From NCBI GenBank assembly GCA_049999725.1, contig JBNGIS010002156.1:1-44550 (forward strand): a stretch of 44,550 nucleotides of DNA, read 5' to 3'. Below are positions 33,410 to 43,774 of this stretch, one piece after another; the first letter of the stretch is position 1; every line of letters begins with the position of its first letter. Source of the stretch: Haplomitrium mnioides (lineage: Eukaryota > Marchantiophyta > Haplomitriopsida > Calobryales). Made by a program: the position numbers and the translations under genes. The notes beneath the pieces were generated by a model, which saw only the letters and a program-made list of their open reading frames with translations, made no database searches and had not been told where the DNA came from.

Positions 33410-36400
33410 ATGGTAGATGAGATTTCTCACATAGTTAGTGAGAAATTGACTAAGAACAACTATAATGTTTGGTGTGTGAGAATGACCAATTTTATTTAAG
33501 GCAAAGGATTTTGGGACTTCATCACAAGTGATGAAGTAGAGCCTATGTTAGGACTAGCCCCATCTGGTGAAGAAATGCAGGCCTTTAAGACCCACATTGA
33601 GAAAGTGCATAAGTTGTTGTTCTGGCTCACCATCAATGTCGATGAAAAAATGATGGGCTATATATCAACAGCGAAGACACCAAAGGAAGCTTGGGATATC
33701 CTAAAGGAGAGATATGCATTCCCGTTAGATGCAAAGAAGATGACAATGTAGATAAAGCTCTTCAATTTGTAGAAGGAGAGACTAAATATAAATGCCTTTG
33801 CCCTGAAGATAAAATCACTAGCTCATCAGTTAGCAAATGTAGGTGTGGATGTGAAGGAGAGTGTTATGGTAGTAGTTTGCTTGAATAGGTTATGCAAAGA
33901 GTATAAGCAATTCAAAATGTCAATGAGACCAAGGGAAGGAACCACATCCTTCTCATAGCTCATCGCAATATTAGTTGTAGAAGAGCTTGATATTGGAGGA
34001 GGAGCCTCAAGTAGTCAAGGCAATCAAGAGCAAGCCTTCTACTCTAACAAGGGTAGAGGTTGAGGCAAAAGTTATGGAAGGGGTAACTCTCAATGAGGTC
34101 ACTCAAGCGACAATACACAAAACCAACAACAGTTGTCAAATCAATATGGTGGCAGAGGTTAATTCAAAGGCAAGAGGAGTAATTGAGGACATTGAAACCA
34201 ACAACAAAATTCAAGGGGAGATTTTTTTTATTGTGGAAAATCAGGTTTTATGGAAATGGACTATTTCAAAAAATAGAACAATATGAGAAACAACAGAGTG
34301 TAGGGGAATTATATAGGTTCCAACAAGACAAACAATGAGATACTATTTGTCATACAACATGGGTACTCCTCTATTGCACATGAGAAACAAAATGGAAATG
34401 AAGGTAAATAGCTTGTCAAATTTGCATGCTCAAACCACATGATAAGCTATGGAGAGTGATTTAACAAAACCAGAAACATGAATTCACCTAAATATATTGA
34501 GAAATATGACTCAACTATGTATTCCATCTAGCAAATTGGCAATATACCTACAGTATTTGAGAATGGAAAAACAAAATGCATGTATGATGTTATGCATATT
34601 CCAAGGATTCAAAAAAACTTGATTTCAGTTAGACAATGTGTAGAGTAGAATATGCAAGTCAGGTTTAATCCCAATAGTATGTTTATTGAGGATTGAGGAA
34701 ATAACTATGACTTGATCATTCAGGAAATAGAAGTGGTCGGATGTTCACACTGGATGTGAGCATGGCTAAAGTGATAAAAGCTATGTTTGTGCATGGTATA
34801 GAGGTTGCGTTAGATGTAGAAATATGGCACAAGTGCATTGGCCATGTCAATGTACAACAATTGAGAAGTATACAAAGCTCAAGGGTTGTCAATGGGCTGC
34901 CCAAGCTCAAAGTAGAAGGGATGCAAAAAGTATGTGAAGCCTACCAATTTGGTAAGTAGGAAAGGCAGTCATTTCCCCATGATGCATATGTGATAGGTAA
35001 GCCACTTGAAATGATACATTTATATGCATGGGGTCCAACAAAAGCATGGTCTATTGGAGGGCGCACATACTATGTCACCTTCATTCTTGTAGTTAAGATA
35101 TAGACATGTTGAAGATTAACAAGTTTGTGTGATGAAATAGGGTCTTTTCTTTTTTGAACCATGGGGGAAAAGGAGAAAGGGCAGCAAATCAAGTGTCTGC
35201 GGTTTGATGGAAGAGGAGAATACTTCTCCACAGAGTTCTATACTTATATGTAGAAAGAAGAAATCATAAGGCAGTAGACTTACACATATATACCCCAATA
35301 GAATGGGGTTGCTAAAAGGAAAAATTGACATATAGCAGAGGTGGTATGTGCCTTAATGAATGAGAAGAATATATCTCATCATTATTGGCAAAGATAATGT
35401 CAACTACAATCTAAATTATGAACATCACTCCTACAGTAGCAACTCATAGAATGATGCCAAAAGAAAAGTTCACAAGGAGACGTCCAAACATCTCACATTT
35501 GAAAGTGTTTTGGTTGTATTGCATATGTACATATGCTATTAGAGACATGTAACAAATTGGATCCAAAAGCAAAGAAATGTTTATTCATTGGATACTCAAA
35601 TAAGCAGAAAGGCTATAGGTGTTTGTGTCCTACTATATGCATGTTCAGGGTGAGTAGAGACATTGTGTTTGATGAGTTAAGTACATGGTATGGTCAGAAA
35701 ATCATTGATGACACAATTAATACAAAAAAAAACAAGTTGTGTCAGAACAAACTCAGCAAACTCAGGTGTTGAGTGGTCCACAAGGTAAAAACAACAACAA
35801 CAACAACAATAGTACATGGCAAGGAAGGTTGTGCAAGAATTTGGAGTAGTATACTCCAACTAGTTGGCAACAACGTGGAAGTATTGTAGAGATGACAATT
35901 GCAATGTCTATAGGCGAAGGAGGTGGCACTAAATCTGAGAGTGTGGATGAGGAACTAAGATTACTCTTAGCTACAACATCAGGTCAAAAGAAATTGGAGC
36001 AACATGTGCACAATATACCTTTATGCAGAAGTGACAAGATGAATCATCTTGTTGATAGATTGATGCACAAGGGAGCTTTTGCATTCCATCATGCATACAT
36101 GGTGCAGGTTATCATAGAGAAAGAAAATTCTCTATTTGATGATGTTGTAGGTCACAGAAGATAGGAATCTGCAATGATAGAAGAGATGGATCCTCTTCAT
36201 AAAAATCAGACTTGGGAGTTGGTCACCTTACTTGAAAGAAGAAAGCCATTGGATGCAAGTGAGTGTATAAACTGAAGAAGAGTGAAGATGGCAATGTAAG
36301 CAAATTCAAAGCAAGGTTAGTGGTCAAGGGATATGCTCCAACTCATAGGATAGACTATGAGAAGACATTCAGCCATGTGGCAAGAATGATAATTGTTTGG

Positions 36401-36583
36401 GCAGTCATTGCATTGGCTGCAGCGAAACAGTGGACCTTATAGCAAATGGATGTGAAGAATGCATTTTTGGATGGGGAACTAGAAGAAGAGGTGTATATGG
36501 TGCAGCTACTTGGTCCAACAAGATAGGCAAATATCTTTTTTCATGAAGCAACTTGGTGTACATGCGTTGAGCTCAAGGAGGAG
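33410..36583 (+). pseudogene. Copia B gag-pol, reverse transcriptase mostly deleted
   Basis: ATG 33410 opens gag (SEKLTKNNYNVWCVRM, PKEAWDILKERY). A knuckle relic (FYCGKSGF), a protease relic (ACSNHMISYGE), pre-integrase (WHKCIGHVNVQQLRS) and integrase pieces follow (LRFDGRGEYFS; NGVAKRKN; LFIGYSNKQKGYR). Reverse transcriptase starts at about 36160 (FKARLVVKGYAP, DVKNAFLDGELEEEVYM) and stops near 36510. The next recognisable residues, FMKQLGVHALSSR, are the very C-terminus of the polyprotein. The YVDD box and RNase H are therefore deleted. Many stops; non-autonomous. Confidence 0.88.
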
Positions 36584-36825
36584 TATTGAAATTACGAGCT
36601 TAGATAGATTGCCAAGCTGATATGGCAGCTCCCTTAGTCTCAATTAGGGTTAAGGTTAGTTTGTTTTTGTTAGACTAGGGTATATGGAGGCAGAGCTGGA
36701 GGCGCATATTAGCACTCCTCCTCTCTTTGTAAAATTACGACACAATTGTGCCTTATAAGTATACACAACATTCATGTATATCCCCTACATTTGTGTATTG
36801 TGATTTTCAGTGCAATGTTCTAACA
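36584..36825 (+). repeat. 3' LTR of Copia B
   Basis: This 242-bp LTR is preceded by the polypurine tract AAGGAGGAG (36575-36583) and ends TTCTAACA. It is clearly diverged from the 5' copy. Confidence 0.88.
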
Positions 36826-36830
36826 AATAC

Positions 36831-37216
36831 TTGTAAGAAATCTCTATCTCTCTTTCTTTAGAGTTTTTACACTAGTGAAAACTATTTATTCAAGTATATC
36901 CTACTATTTGTGGTTTCATAGAAAGTTTTCAAGCTAGTGCAAACTATATACATTCAAGTGTATATTGCTATTTATATTCAAGTATATCTTAAACACCTCA
37001 GCAAAGTATGCTCTAAGCAAAGCATATCAACCTTCGCCGATCCAAACACACTTTTCATATATGCAACTCTAACAATTGCCAATCTAAACACACTTTTACG
37101 AGTTGATATTATGCTTCCAACTCAAAATATTGCAAAGTAACTTTTAAAAATTACAGTCACATGCAAAACATACATTATCGTTGATTAACACTCTTATTTG
37201 TAGTATTGCAATTAGT
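36831..37216 (+). repeat. Remainder of the gypsy 3' LTR and flank
   Basis: TTGTAAGAAATCTCTATCTC resumes the LTR interrupted at 32172. Two diverged copies of a block TTTTCAAGCTAGTGCAAACT/TTTTACACTAGTGAAAACT (36866 and 36928) lie near its end. The true LTR end cannot be placed exactly; about 36990 is possible. No gene was seen. Confidence 0.45.
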
Positions 37217-37225
37217 TTTGCTTAA

Positions 37226-38478
37226 GAGAATTTTCACAATATAGCATACACACGTGTATTGCACAAGATAGTCTCATTTGCAAAAATTCACAAAATAGCT
37301 CTGTTTGCTACCACGAGCCACATGCAAAACCACTTCTACTACAATAGTTGGCTTAATTGTGAAAATTCTCCACTGAAAAACTTTGCCACCTTGGCAAAAC
37401 AAAAGTGTGTCGAACAACAAATTATAGAAATAATAGTTCGACTAGTACTTTGCAAAAATGCAAATAAAAGCTCATAAATTGATCGAGAGTGTTTAGTGAC
37501 ATTGAAGTGTATACAAGACACAATTTTCTAAGAATTATTTTTCTAAGAATCATCCAACCATCTATGAAAAATATCAACAATCGCGACAAGAAAAAGTGGC
37601 GTTTGCATTTTGCTCTTTGTTTTGCATTTTACTCTTTATCTTTTTTTCTTTTTTTTTTTAATATTCAAACACTAGCATGAGCTATGAAGAGTGCTTCACG
37701 ACACTTGGTACTAAAATAGAGAATTGGGGGAGTTTGCAAACTGGAAGGTTTGATGGCAGTTGCTAAAAGAAAAAACTTGAAAGTTGCTAGAATTTGTACC
37801 CGTGGTGAATACATATATAGTGCTTTTGAAAGCTACTTTGAATTGTGTTCCAACCAAGTGAATGTATAAGTCACAAATTCAATCACAACGACTCTTACTA
37901 AGCTAGAAGTCAAGCTCAAATGTGAGCTCAAAAGCTACTCTAAGTACGGAGACCAGATGCTCCAAGTTTGTACTTCATACCAGATGCTCCCAGTTTGTAC
38001 TTTTTGCTATTCTTAGTGATTGGTGCAAGTGGCCTTCAATAGCACTTACTGTGCTATGCAACTCTATTGTAGAGCTACTTATTCACGAATTCACCCTCTC
38101 CTAGAACAGTAAATAACACTATAACAATCTTGCTTCTAAACATTCATAATCTATTTCAATATCCTTGTGAAGTGAAGCTTTTACCAAGGTACAAATCTAG
38201 AGACATGGAAATGCTACAAGTTGGCTTCACCTTCTCTTCCGAGCACCCACAATGAGATGACAGCAATTCCCAAAGCAATACTACTATCTAGATTGCACCA
38301 TCATAATAAACATCCATCTTTAGCTTAACATCCATCTATCATGCACAAGAGAGGTGGTTTTGCAAATAGGTTCCAAAACAAGGCTATTTTGTGAACTTTT
38401 TGCAAACTAAAGCTATCTCATGCATGCAGTTCCCGTGTATATAAGAGGTATATTGTGGAGTACATTGTGGAAATTCTC
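37226..38478. mobile_element. Non-autonomous Mutator-like element (candidate)
   Basis: The ends are inverted: the left begins GAGAATTTTCACAAT, the right (reverse complement) begins GAGAATTTCCACAAT. Similarity extends roughly 115 bases inward with gaps (shared TTGCAAAAA, TTCACAAAATAG, TTTGCAAAACCAC). Nine-base flanks TTTGCTTAA (37217-37225) and TTTGTTTAA (38479-38487) match at eight positions, as expected for a MULE target duplication. The 1.25-kb element carries no recognisable transposase. The interior is AT-rich with only short ORFs. Confidence 0.65.
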
Positions 38479-38487
38479 TTTGTTTAA

Positions 38488-38907
38488 TTGTTTTCTCTAG
38501 TTCGATTATTTATGCTAAACTTCGTATTTCCATATTGCTAAGCTTGGTGTCTATAAGTGCAACAATTTGGTTTTGCTTATTTGGCTAAAACCTAGGTTTC
38601 CCATAGTAAATGATTTTGTTTACTTTATATCTGCAAATTCTTATGCCAGATCCAGTGGAAAATATTGAGGAAAATGAAACAAGTTTTGGTTCCATTTCTG
38701 GAAGCAGATGGATCATAGGAAGAAAGCTGCAATTTGAGAAGCTGTTTGTGGTCATAGATAGGGAGACTAATTCTGTAGGGTCAGGGATATGAACAAAAAA
38801 GGTCACATCACTTTCTTAAACTCAAAATATCAAATCAACATCATGTTCCTCACTAAGCCTTTACTAAGAATTTAAACCACTGGAGGGGACTTCGGCAATC
38901 TCATGAA
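38488..38907 (-). other. 3' flank and probable 3' untranslated region of the APC4-like gene
   Basis: 420 bases with no supported coding sequence. Open frames of about 60-70 codons on both strands overlap each other and show no domain. It lies directly downstream of the APC4-like stop codon on the minus strand. Confidence 0.5.
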
Positions 38908-41482
38908 CTACTCCATTTCCTCATCTTTGACTTCCTCATCCTCCTCAAGATCATATAAAAGAACTTGCCGTTGGCTTGTAAAAACACAAGCCAATCCTCT
39001 GGAAGCTGCACCAGGACAACAGTTGAATGAGTACTTGTTTAACATGATATCATGCTTGATTTAAAAAAACAGAAAATAAAGGGTGGAAGTACCGCTAACA
39101 GCCAATGGAGTCAACACATCTCGCTGCGGCAGAGCCCTAACTTTTCCATGTTCCAACCCAACAACTGCAACTGCTCCCTGTACCATTCACACTCAATTAC
39201 ATATAAGAATATCTTCCAAACATACCAGGAAAAAGAAAGACAACAGCCATACAACACTGAAAGGCCATAAGGTGTAACAGTCTACCATGGACGAACATTG
39301 CTGCAGAAGATCAGACTTAGCAGGCGTACAAATACGAGACAGTTGGACAAATGGAAGGTCATCCAACGGCAAGAGTATTAGCCATGTTTGTCCAACTCCC
39401 TCCTGGTTATTTTGCTCCCTTTCGCTCAAGAGTAGTACAAGCTGTCTTTGCTGAAGGCAAAAAGAAAAGAACAAAGTTCAGGTGATTTATGCAGCAATTA
39501 AAATGGTACAGACAGCAAAACCAAAAACTTAATAAACGAATTTCCCTGCACAAGATCAATTTCTTGTCAAAAATTTAAACTATGTGTGCATAAACAGAGG
39601 CCACTAGAAATATTTTGGCCTGCAATACATATGTATAGTTTAAAAAGAACAGTACCTTGTAAAGAGCTAGGTCGATGCAGCGCAATTTTTGATCAATATG
39701 CAAAGCAACAGCCTCTGGATTGAAATTTGCCTCTCCTTGAATATCTCTTTCATGTGGTGGTCCAAAGCCCCGCAAAATGCCTACAACATTGGGGTCATCC
39801 GATGAAGAATCTACATTCCTTTGGAAACATAAGTACTCCTTCAAGAAAGATTCATGTTCTTGGGCCACCAGCACTGCATTGGTTTGTTTAACCTGTTTGC
39901 ATGCACAAGCATTTCAGAAACTTATTTCTAACCAACAAATGTGTGAATATCTAATCCAATTAAAGTAGAATTAAGTTCCAATATTCACAATGAGTACTGG
40001 GCCAAGTTCACTTGCCCTGTTCCCTCTTAGGTAAGAAAAAAGTGAACAAGTTCATATGGAAAATTAGAAGAGCTACAGAAACCATAACTTACCTCGGAAT
40101 ACATGAGACACATTGGAATTCGTTCAAAATTGGTGGGGTTAACAATGTTACAGAGAATTAGCATGGAAGGCAGCCCCAGTTTTGGTGACACCACCTTAGA
40201 TGGCATTGAAAACGCTTCTTGACATCTGCAAGTTAGGTGAATAATATCAACAGCAGAACTGAAATCAGGTTCTCAAGAACATGGAATTTGAGCAATGCAA
40301 TCTGTGTTCTGGGCGACACAGAAGTTACGCAACTTTCTAACATCTGTCAACTATTTCCTACTCCACACTGTCATCCATTATAGCACTAGGATTTACTGAA
40401 AGTTTTACACCATGTAGCAAGCATGAGGTGAGAATAGAATAGAATTCAATTAAAGTCCAGAACCAGCCCTAGGGCCACAAGGACTAAGGGAGAAGGCTAG
40501 GTAGTGTATCCTATTGGACCAGCACATCATTGGGAAGTGCATGAAGGAGGCACACCAAGTGTTCGCACATTTTCAAACACATTAAACTGCATCACTTTGG
40601 TTGCAAGGGCAATAGGAAATACATACATCCTATAAATTGGTGGGTGAAAACCTATGAAACGAAGTTGGGAGGCTATAAGTCATACCGAAGGCAAACTTGA
40701 TTAACCTGCTGCATGAGTGTACGCCTGAGGAACAGAGCATCAGAGTAGCCTCCAGCATTGACTAGATCCTTCATGACCTCCTCCAACTCCCTGTCTAGTC
40801 AAAAATGCCAAATGCTTGAAAATTATTGGCCGGATAAGATTTGATTGAAAAACAGGGTTCGAACTTCACATGTGGTTTCCAAAAGCCCTCACCATACATA
40901 TATGCTTTTGAGTCAATAGGTCAACATTCTGCTTGCAAACTAATTATTAGCAGGAATGCTACGTGTGAGGAGGATGCTTACAGAGGCACTTCCACCGAGA
41001 AATCCTCTGATTTTGAAAGATGAGGGCCAATTGGATCTTTATCAAAATCTTTCTGCAAGAAATGTTCAACTGCTTTACTGCAAACACACACCAAATCTAT
41101 TACAGCAATAAAAGGGACGTATTCACCAAAGAGTATCTGAATTCACTTATTAAATCCAAGAGCATGAAACCATACACTGACCAGTCAACATTAGGAAGCT
41201 GTTCTGCTTGTGGCAATGCTTCTCTATCCAGATGCCGCAGAGCTTTTGTGAGCCATACAAAGAAGACATGGTACTGCAAACATATTTTTCTCCACGAAAT
41301 TAGTTATCCTTCATCGGCAGACTGTAATTAGCTTAATAAAGATCTTTGCAAACATACATCATCACCATTGTAGGCTTATATCATCTAAAAATTTGGTTAA
41401 ATTCATGTCATGGATCCAAAAAAAACTCACAGGTAGAAGACTGTTTGGGGGTAGTAGACACTGAGAAGCAGGGCCCAAAACC
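38908..41482 (-). CDS. APC4: Anaphase-promoting complex subunit 4-like, C-terminal exons
   Basis: Nine exons on the minus strand: 41482-41431 (partial), 41273-41127, 41052-40982, 40790-40686, 40225-40093, 39892-39656, 39450-39286, 39177-39093 and 39005-38908 (stop TAG). All introns are GT-AG and the reading phase agrees at every junction; for example, 1-nt and 2-nt carry-overs fit at exons 3/4 and 4/5. Family-like segments are YHVFFVWLTKALRHLD, FDKDPIGPHLSKSEDF, IDLALYK-QRQLVLLLSE, LPFVQLS, HGKVRALPQ, and the end PLAVSASRGLACVF with LLYDLEEDEE. This is how plant APC4, a scaffold subunit of the cell-cycle ubiquitin ligase APC/C, ends. No stop or frameshift is seen, so the host gene is likely functional or only recently disrupted. 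Its upstream exons lie beyond Copia C. The second exon's donor is the least certain border. Confidence 0.82.
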
Positions 41483-41600
41483 TGTTAGAAAGTATGCTCA
41501 AAAATAGCTAAACTAGCTGATAGGCTAATAAGAAACTATACAGATCAGAAAAAAAAACTCCTGATCATATATTTACAGCAGCTAAGATACATTTCCAACA
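41483..41600 (-). repeat. 3' LTR of Copia C (118 bp)
   Basis: On the minus strand it starts TGTTGGAAATGTATC and ends TTTCTAACA. The length is unusually short for a copia LTR. The flanking GGTTT (minus strand, 41478-41482) would be one half of the target duplication. Confidence 0.8.
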
Positions 41601-41622
41601 CTCCCACTTATCGCATGTTGCT

Positions 41623-42621
41623 TTACATCCCAATTTTGTTGATCAGCATGAAGTGCTTTTCTCTGGGTAATGCTTTGGTGAGAACGTCAGCTGCCATCTC
41701 CTCTGTCACACAATACTCCAGTTCCACCTCATTTCCAATCAGGTCTCTTATGAGGTACTGGATATCAATGTGTTTTGTCCTAGGATGGTGAACTGGGTTG
41801 ATGGCCAGTTTCATACATCCTTGGTTGTCACACTCAATGGTGGTAGGTGTGCTTTGCTTGAATCCAAGTTCTTCAAGCAACCTGCGTCGCCACACAGTTT
41901 CTTTACTGGTATGTGTCAATGCCATGTACTCAGCTTCGGTTGTTGAAAGAGCAGTTGTCTTCTGCAGTTTGCTGCTCCAGGAGATAGCACCATCTCCTAC
42001 AGTAAACACATATCCAGAGGTGGATCTCTTTTTGTCTTGTTCTCCTCCCCAATCTGCATCACAGTAGCCAGTGAGTTTGATCCCTTTACCACCACGATAG
42101 GTGATGCCAAGATCCTTTGTACCTTTCAAGTACCTTATAACTCGTTTAGCTGCCTTCCAGTGTTGCTGGCCTGGGTTATCCATGAACCTACTTAGAGCTC
42201 CCACTGAATATGCCAGGTCTGGCCTTGTTCCTAGCATGGCATACATTAGTTTCCCTATTGCACGCCTGTATGGAACCTTTGCCATTTCTGCCTTTTCTTC
42301 CTCATCCTTTGCTTCCATTTCCTTTGACAGTTTGCAACCAGCTTCAAAAGGTGTCACTGCAGGCTTTGCTTCTTCCATCCTGAATTCCTTCAGAATTGAA
42401 TCAATATACCCTAGCTGATTGAGCTCAATGCTCCTTGCATCCCTGTCCCTAATCACCTGTATCCCCAAGATATAGTGTACCTCCCCAAGGTCCACCATTT
42501 CGAAGAGGGTACTCAGACCATGCTTCACGCTGCGCAGCAAATTCAGATTGTCACTGAATAGCAGCAGGTCGTCAACGTACACAGTGATTCTGATGATAGA
42601 CCCCTTTACTGTTGAGCAGTA
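41623..42621 (-). pseudogene. Copia C pol, C-terminal reverse transcriptase and RNase H
   Basis: An uninterrupted frame of more than 320 residues begins with VKGSIIRITVYVDDLLLFSD (the catalytic YVDD). It continues LGIQVIRDRD, GTRPDLAYSVGALSRFM, CDADWGGEQDKKRSTSGY, STTEAEYMAL and DNQGCMKLA, and ends at the usual RNase H C-terminus (VLTKALPREKHFMLINKIGM). No stop occurs, in contrast to Copia A, so it is young. It is classed as a pseudogene only because Copia D interrupts it at 42621 and the 5' two thirds are not in view. Confidence 0.9.
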
Positions 42622-43765
42622 TGTTGTGAAATATCAAATTGAGTTGATATTATGCAGCAGCGAAAATCCACTTAAGATGAGAATCGCAAGAAAAAGGAAG
42701 TAAAAACGTCAGCTCCAAAGAAGAGGTCGTGCGACAGCAGATTCGTGAAGGCCTTCTCGTGAGCAGGTTCGAATGAAAACGCAGGTCGACTTACAGACAA
42801 GAAACGCCGGTCGACTTGCAGACACGAAAACGCAGGTCGACTTGCCAGCACGAAAATGCAGCCACCTTTGGTCACGAAATGTGACCTCCTTCGAAACGGG
42901 CGACCTTCTTCCAGATGCGAACACGTCCTGCTTCTGAACACGGACGCGACCTCCTGCCAGGCACCTTCTTCACGGGATGAAATCGTGAGCTCCTCCTGAT
43001 GCGAACGCGACCTCTCCTTCCATACAAAATCGCACCTTCCAGACACGAACGCACGAACGCAGGTTCTTCCAGGTCAAATCGCAAAGTGTTGCGATTTGTG
43101 TCCTATGCACGAACAAGCAGCGAACTCCTCCCAGGCTTGATCGCAGCTACTTACTATGCACGAAACACACAGCCTAGGCACTCGCGACTCCACCTTTGAG
43201 GAAGAAAAACGACTCACCTGCTCAGACGCGATTCTCCCTTGCTCGAATGCACAAAATGACTTACAAGTGATGTGGTTTGCAATGAGGATGCTTAGAGCTC
43301 CTCTTCCTCAGATTTATAAACAAAAACAATACCAGCAATGTGCTGGGTTTCTATGGGCGCCCTGTTCACAATCTATGGGCGCTTGAATCTGTGCAGGTGA
43401 AGGAGGCTATTTCCACAAGTATGGACAAGATCTACACAATCAATATTTCACCTACACTACCTGTGAGCACATGCACTATGCATGTGCTTCCTCTATCTTT
43501 GGCAAGGGACAACAATCATTAATGGTCCCTCAGGAGAGTCCTGGTGCTGACACGTGTCACCACCAGGTGCCTCCACATGGCACTATCCCTAAAATCACCA
43601 TTCCCTAAAGTGCCTCTAAATTAGCTAGAATCCTAAACTAGCTAAACATAAAACATTTACAGGGAGACACTTCACCAAGGAAGTGTGTTGCAGGAATTCC
43701 TGAGCAGGATCAGGCAATTCCTCAAATCCACCAGCAGCAAATTGTGAAGCTGCCAATTTCCAACA
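42622..43765 (-). repeat. 3' LTR of Copia D (1,144 bp)
   Basis: On the minus strand it runs from TGTTGGAAATTGGCAGC to ATTTCACAACA. It has a TATA-like TTTATAAATC at 43311-43320 (minus) and a GC-richer region at 42720-43260 with CGACC/CGAAC-rich words. Open frames within it (for example 42672-43084) have no domain and are taken as chance. Confidence 0.8.
42777..42862. repeat. Short tandem repeat inside the Copia D LTR
   Basis: Three units of about 26 bp, each with the palindrome GTCGAC (42785, 42811, 42836) in an AACGCAGGTCGACTTGCAGA context. Confidence 0.75.
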
Positions 43766-43774
43766 CTCCCACTC

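Larger units (their letters stand above)
32173..36825 (+). mobile_element. Ty1/copia retrotransposon (Copia B), internally deleted
   Basis: LTRs at 32173-32403 and 36584-36825 start TATTGAAATTA and end GTTCTAACA. They are flanked by AATAT (32168-32172) and AATAC (36826-36830), a probable 5-bp target duplication with one change. The primer-binding site adjoins the 5' LTR. The LTRs differ at many positions, so the insertion is old. It sits inside the gypsy LTR. Confidence 0.9.
41483..42621 (-). mobile_element. Ty1/copia element (Copia C), 3' part, split by Copia D
   Basis: 3' LTR 41483-41600, polypurine tract 41601-41609 (AAGTGGGAG on minus), then pol reading leftward. At 42621 the reading frame, still open, is broken by the LTR of Copia D. 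The remainder lies beyond the window. The insertion is at or inside an APC4 exon. Confidence 0.88.

Noticed and set aside
37226-38478. Captured host gene inside the MULE-like element
   Set aside because: No exon-like or recognisable protein segment could be seen in the interior, so gene capture is not claimed.
38585-38806. Overlapping 60-73 codon ORFs on both strands beyond the APC4-like stop
   Set aside because: They overlap antisense to each other, have no domain, and most likely lie in the 3' untranslated region.
42672-43084. ORFs of 70-124 codons, rich in R, F and S, on the minus strand
   Set aside because: They lie wholly within the Copia D LTR and derive from its GC-rich repeats. No domain or codon evidence.
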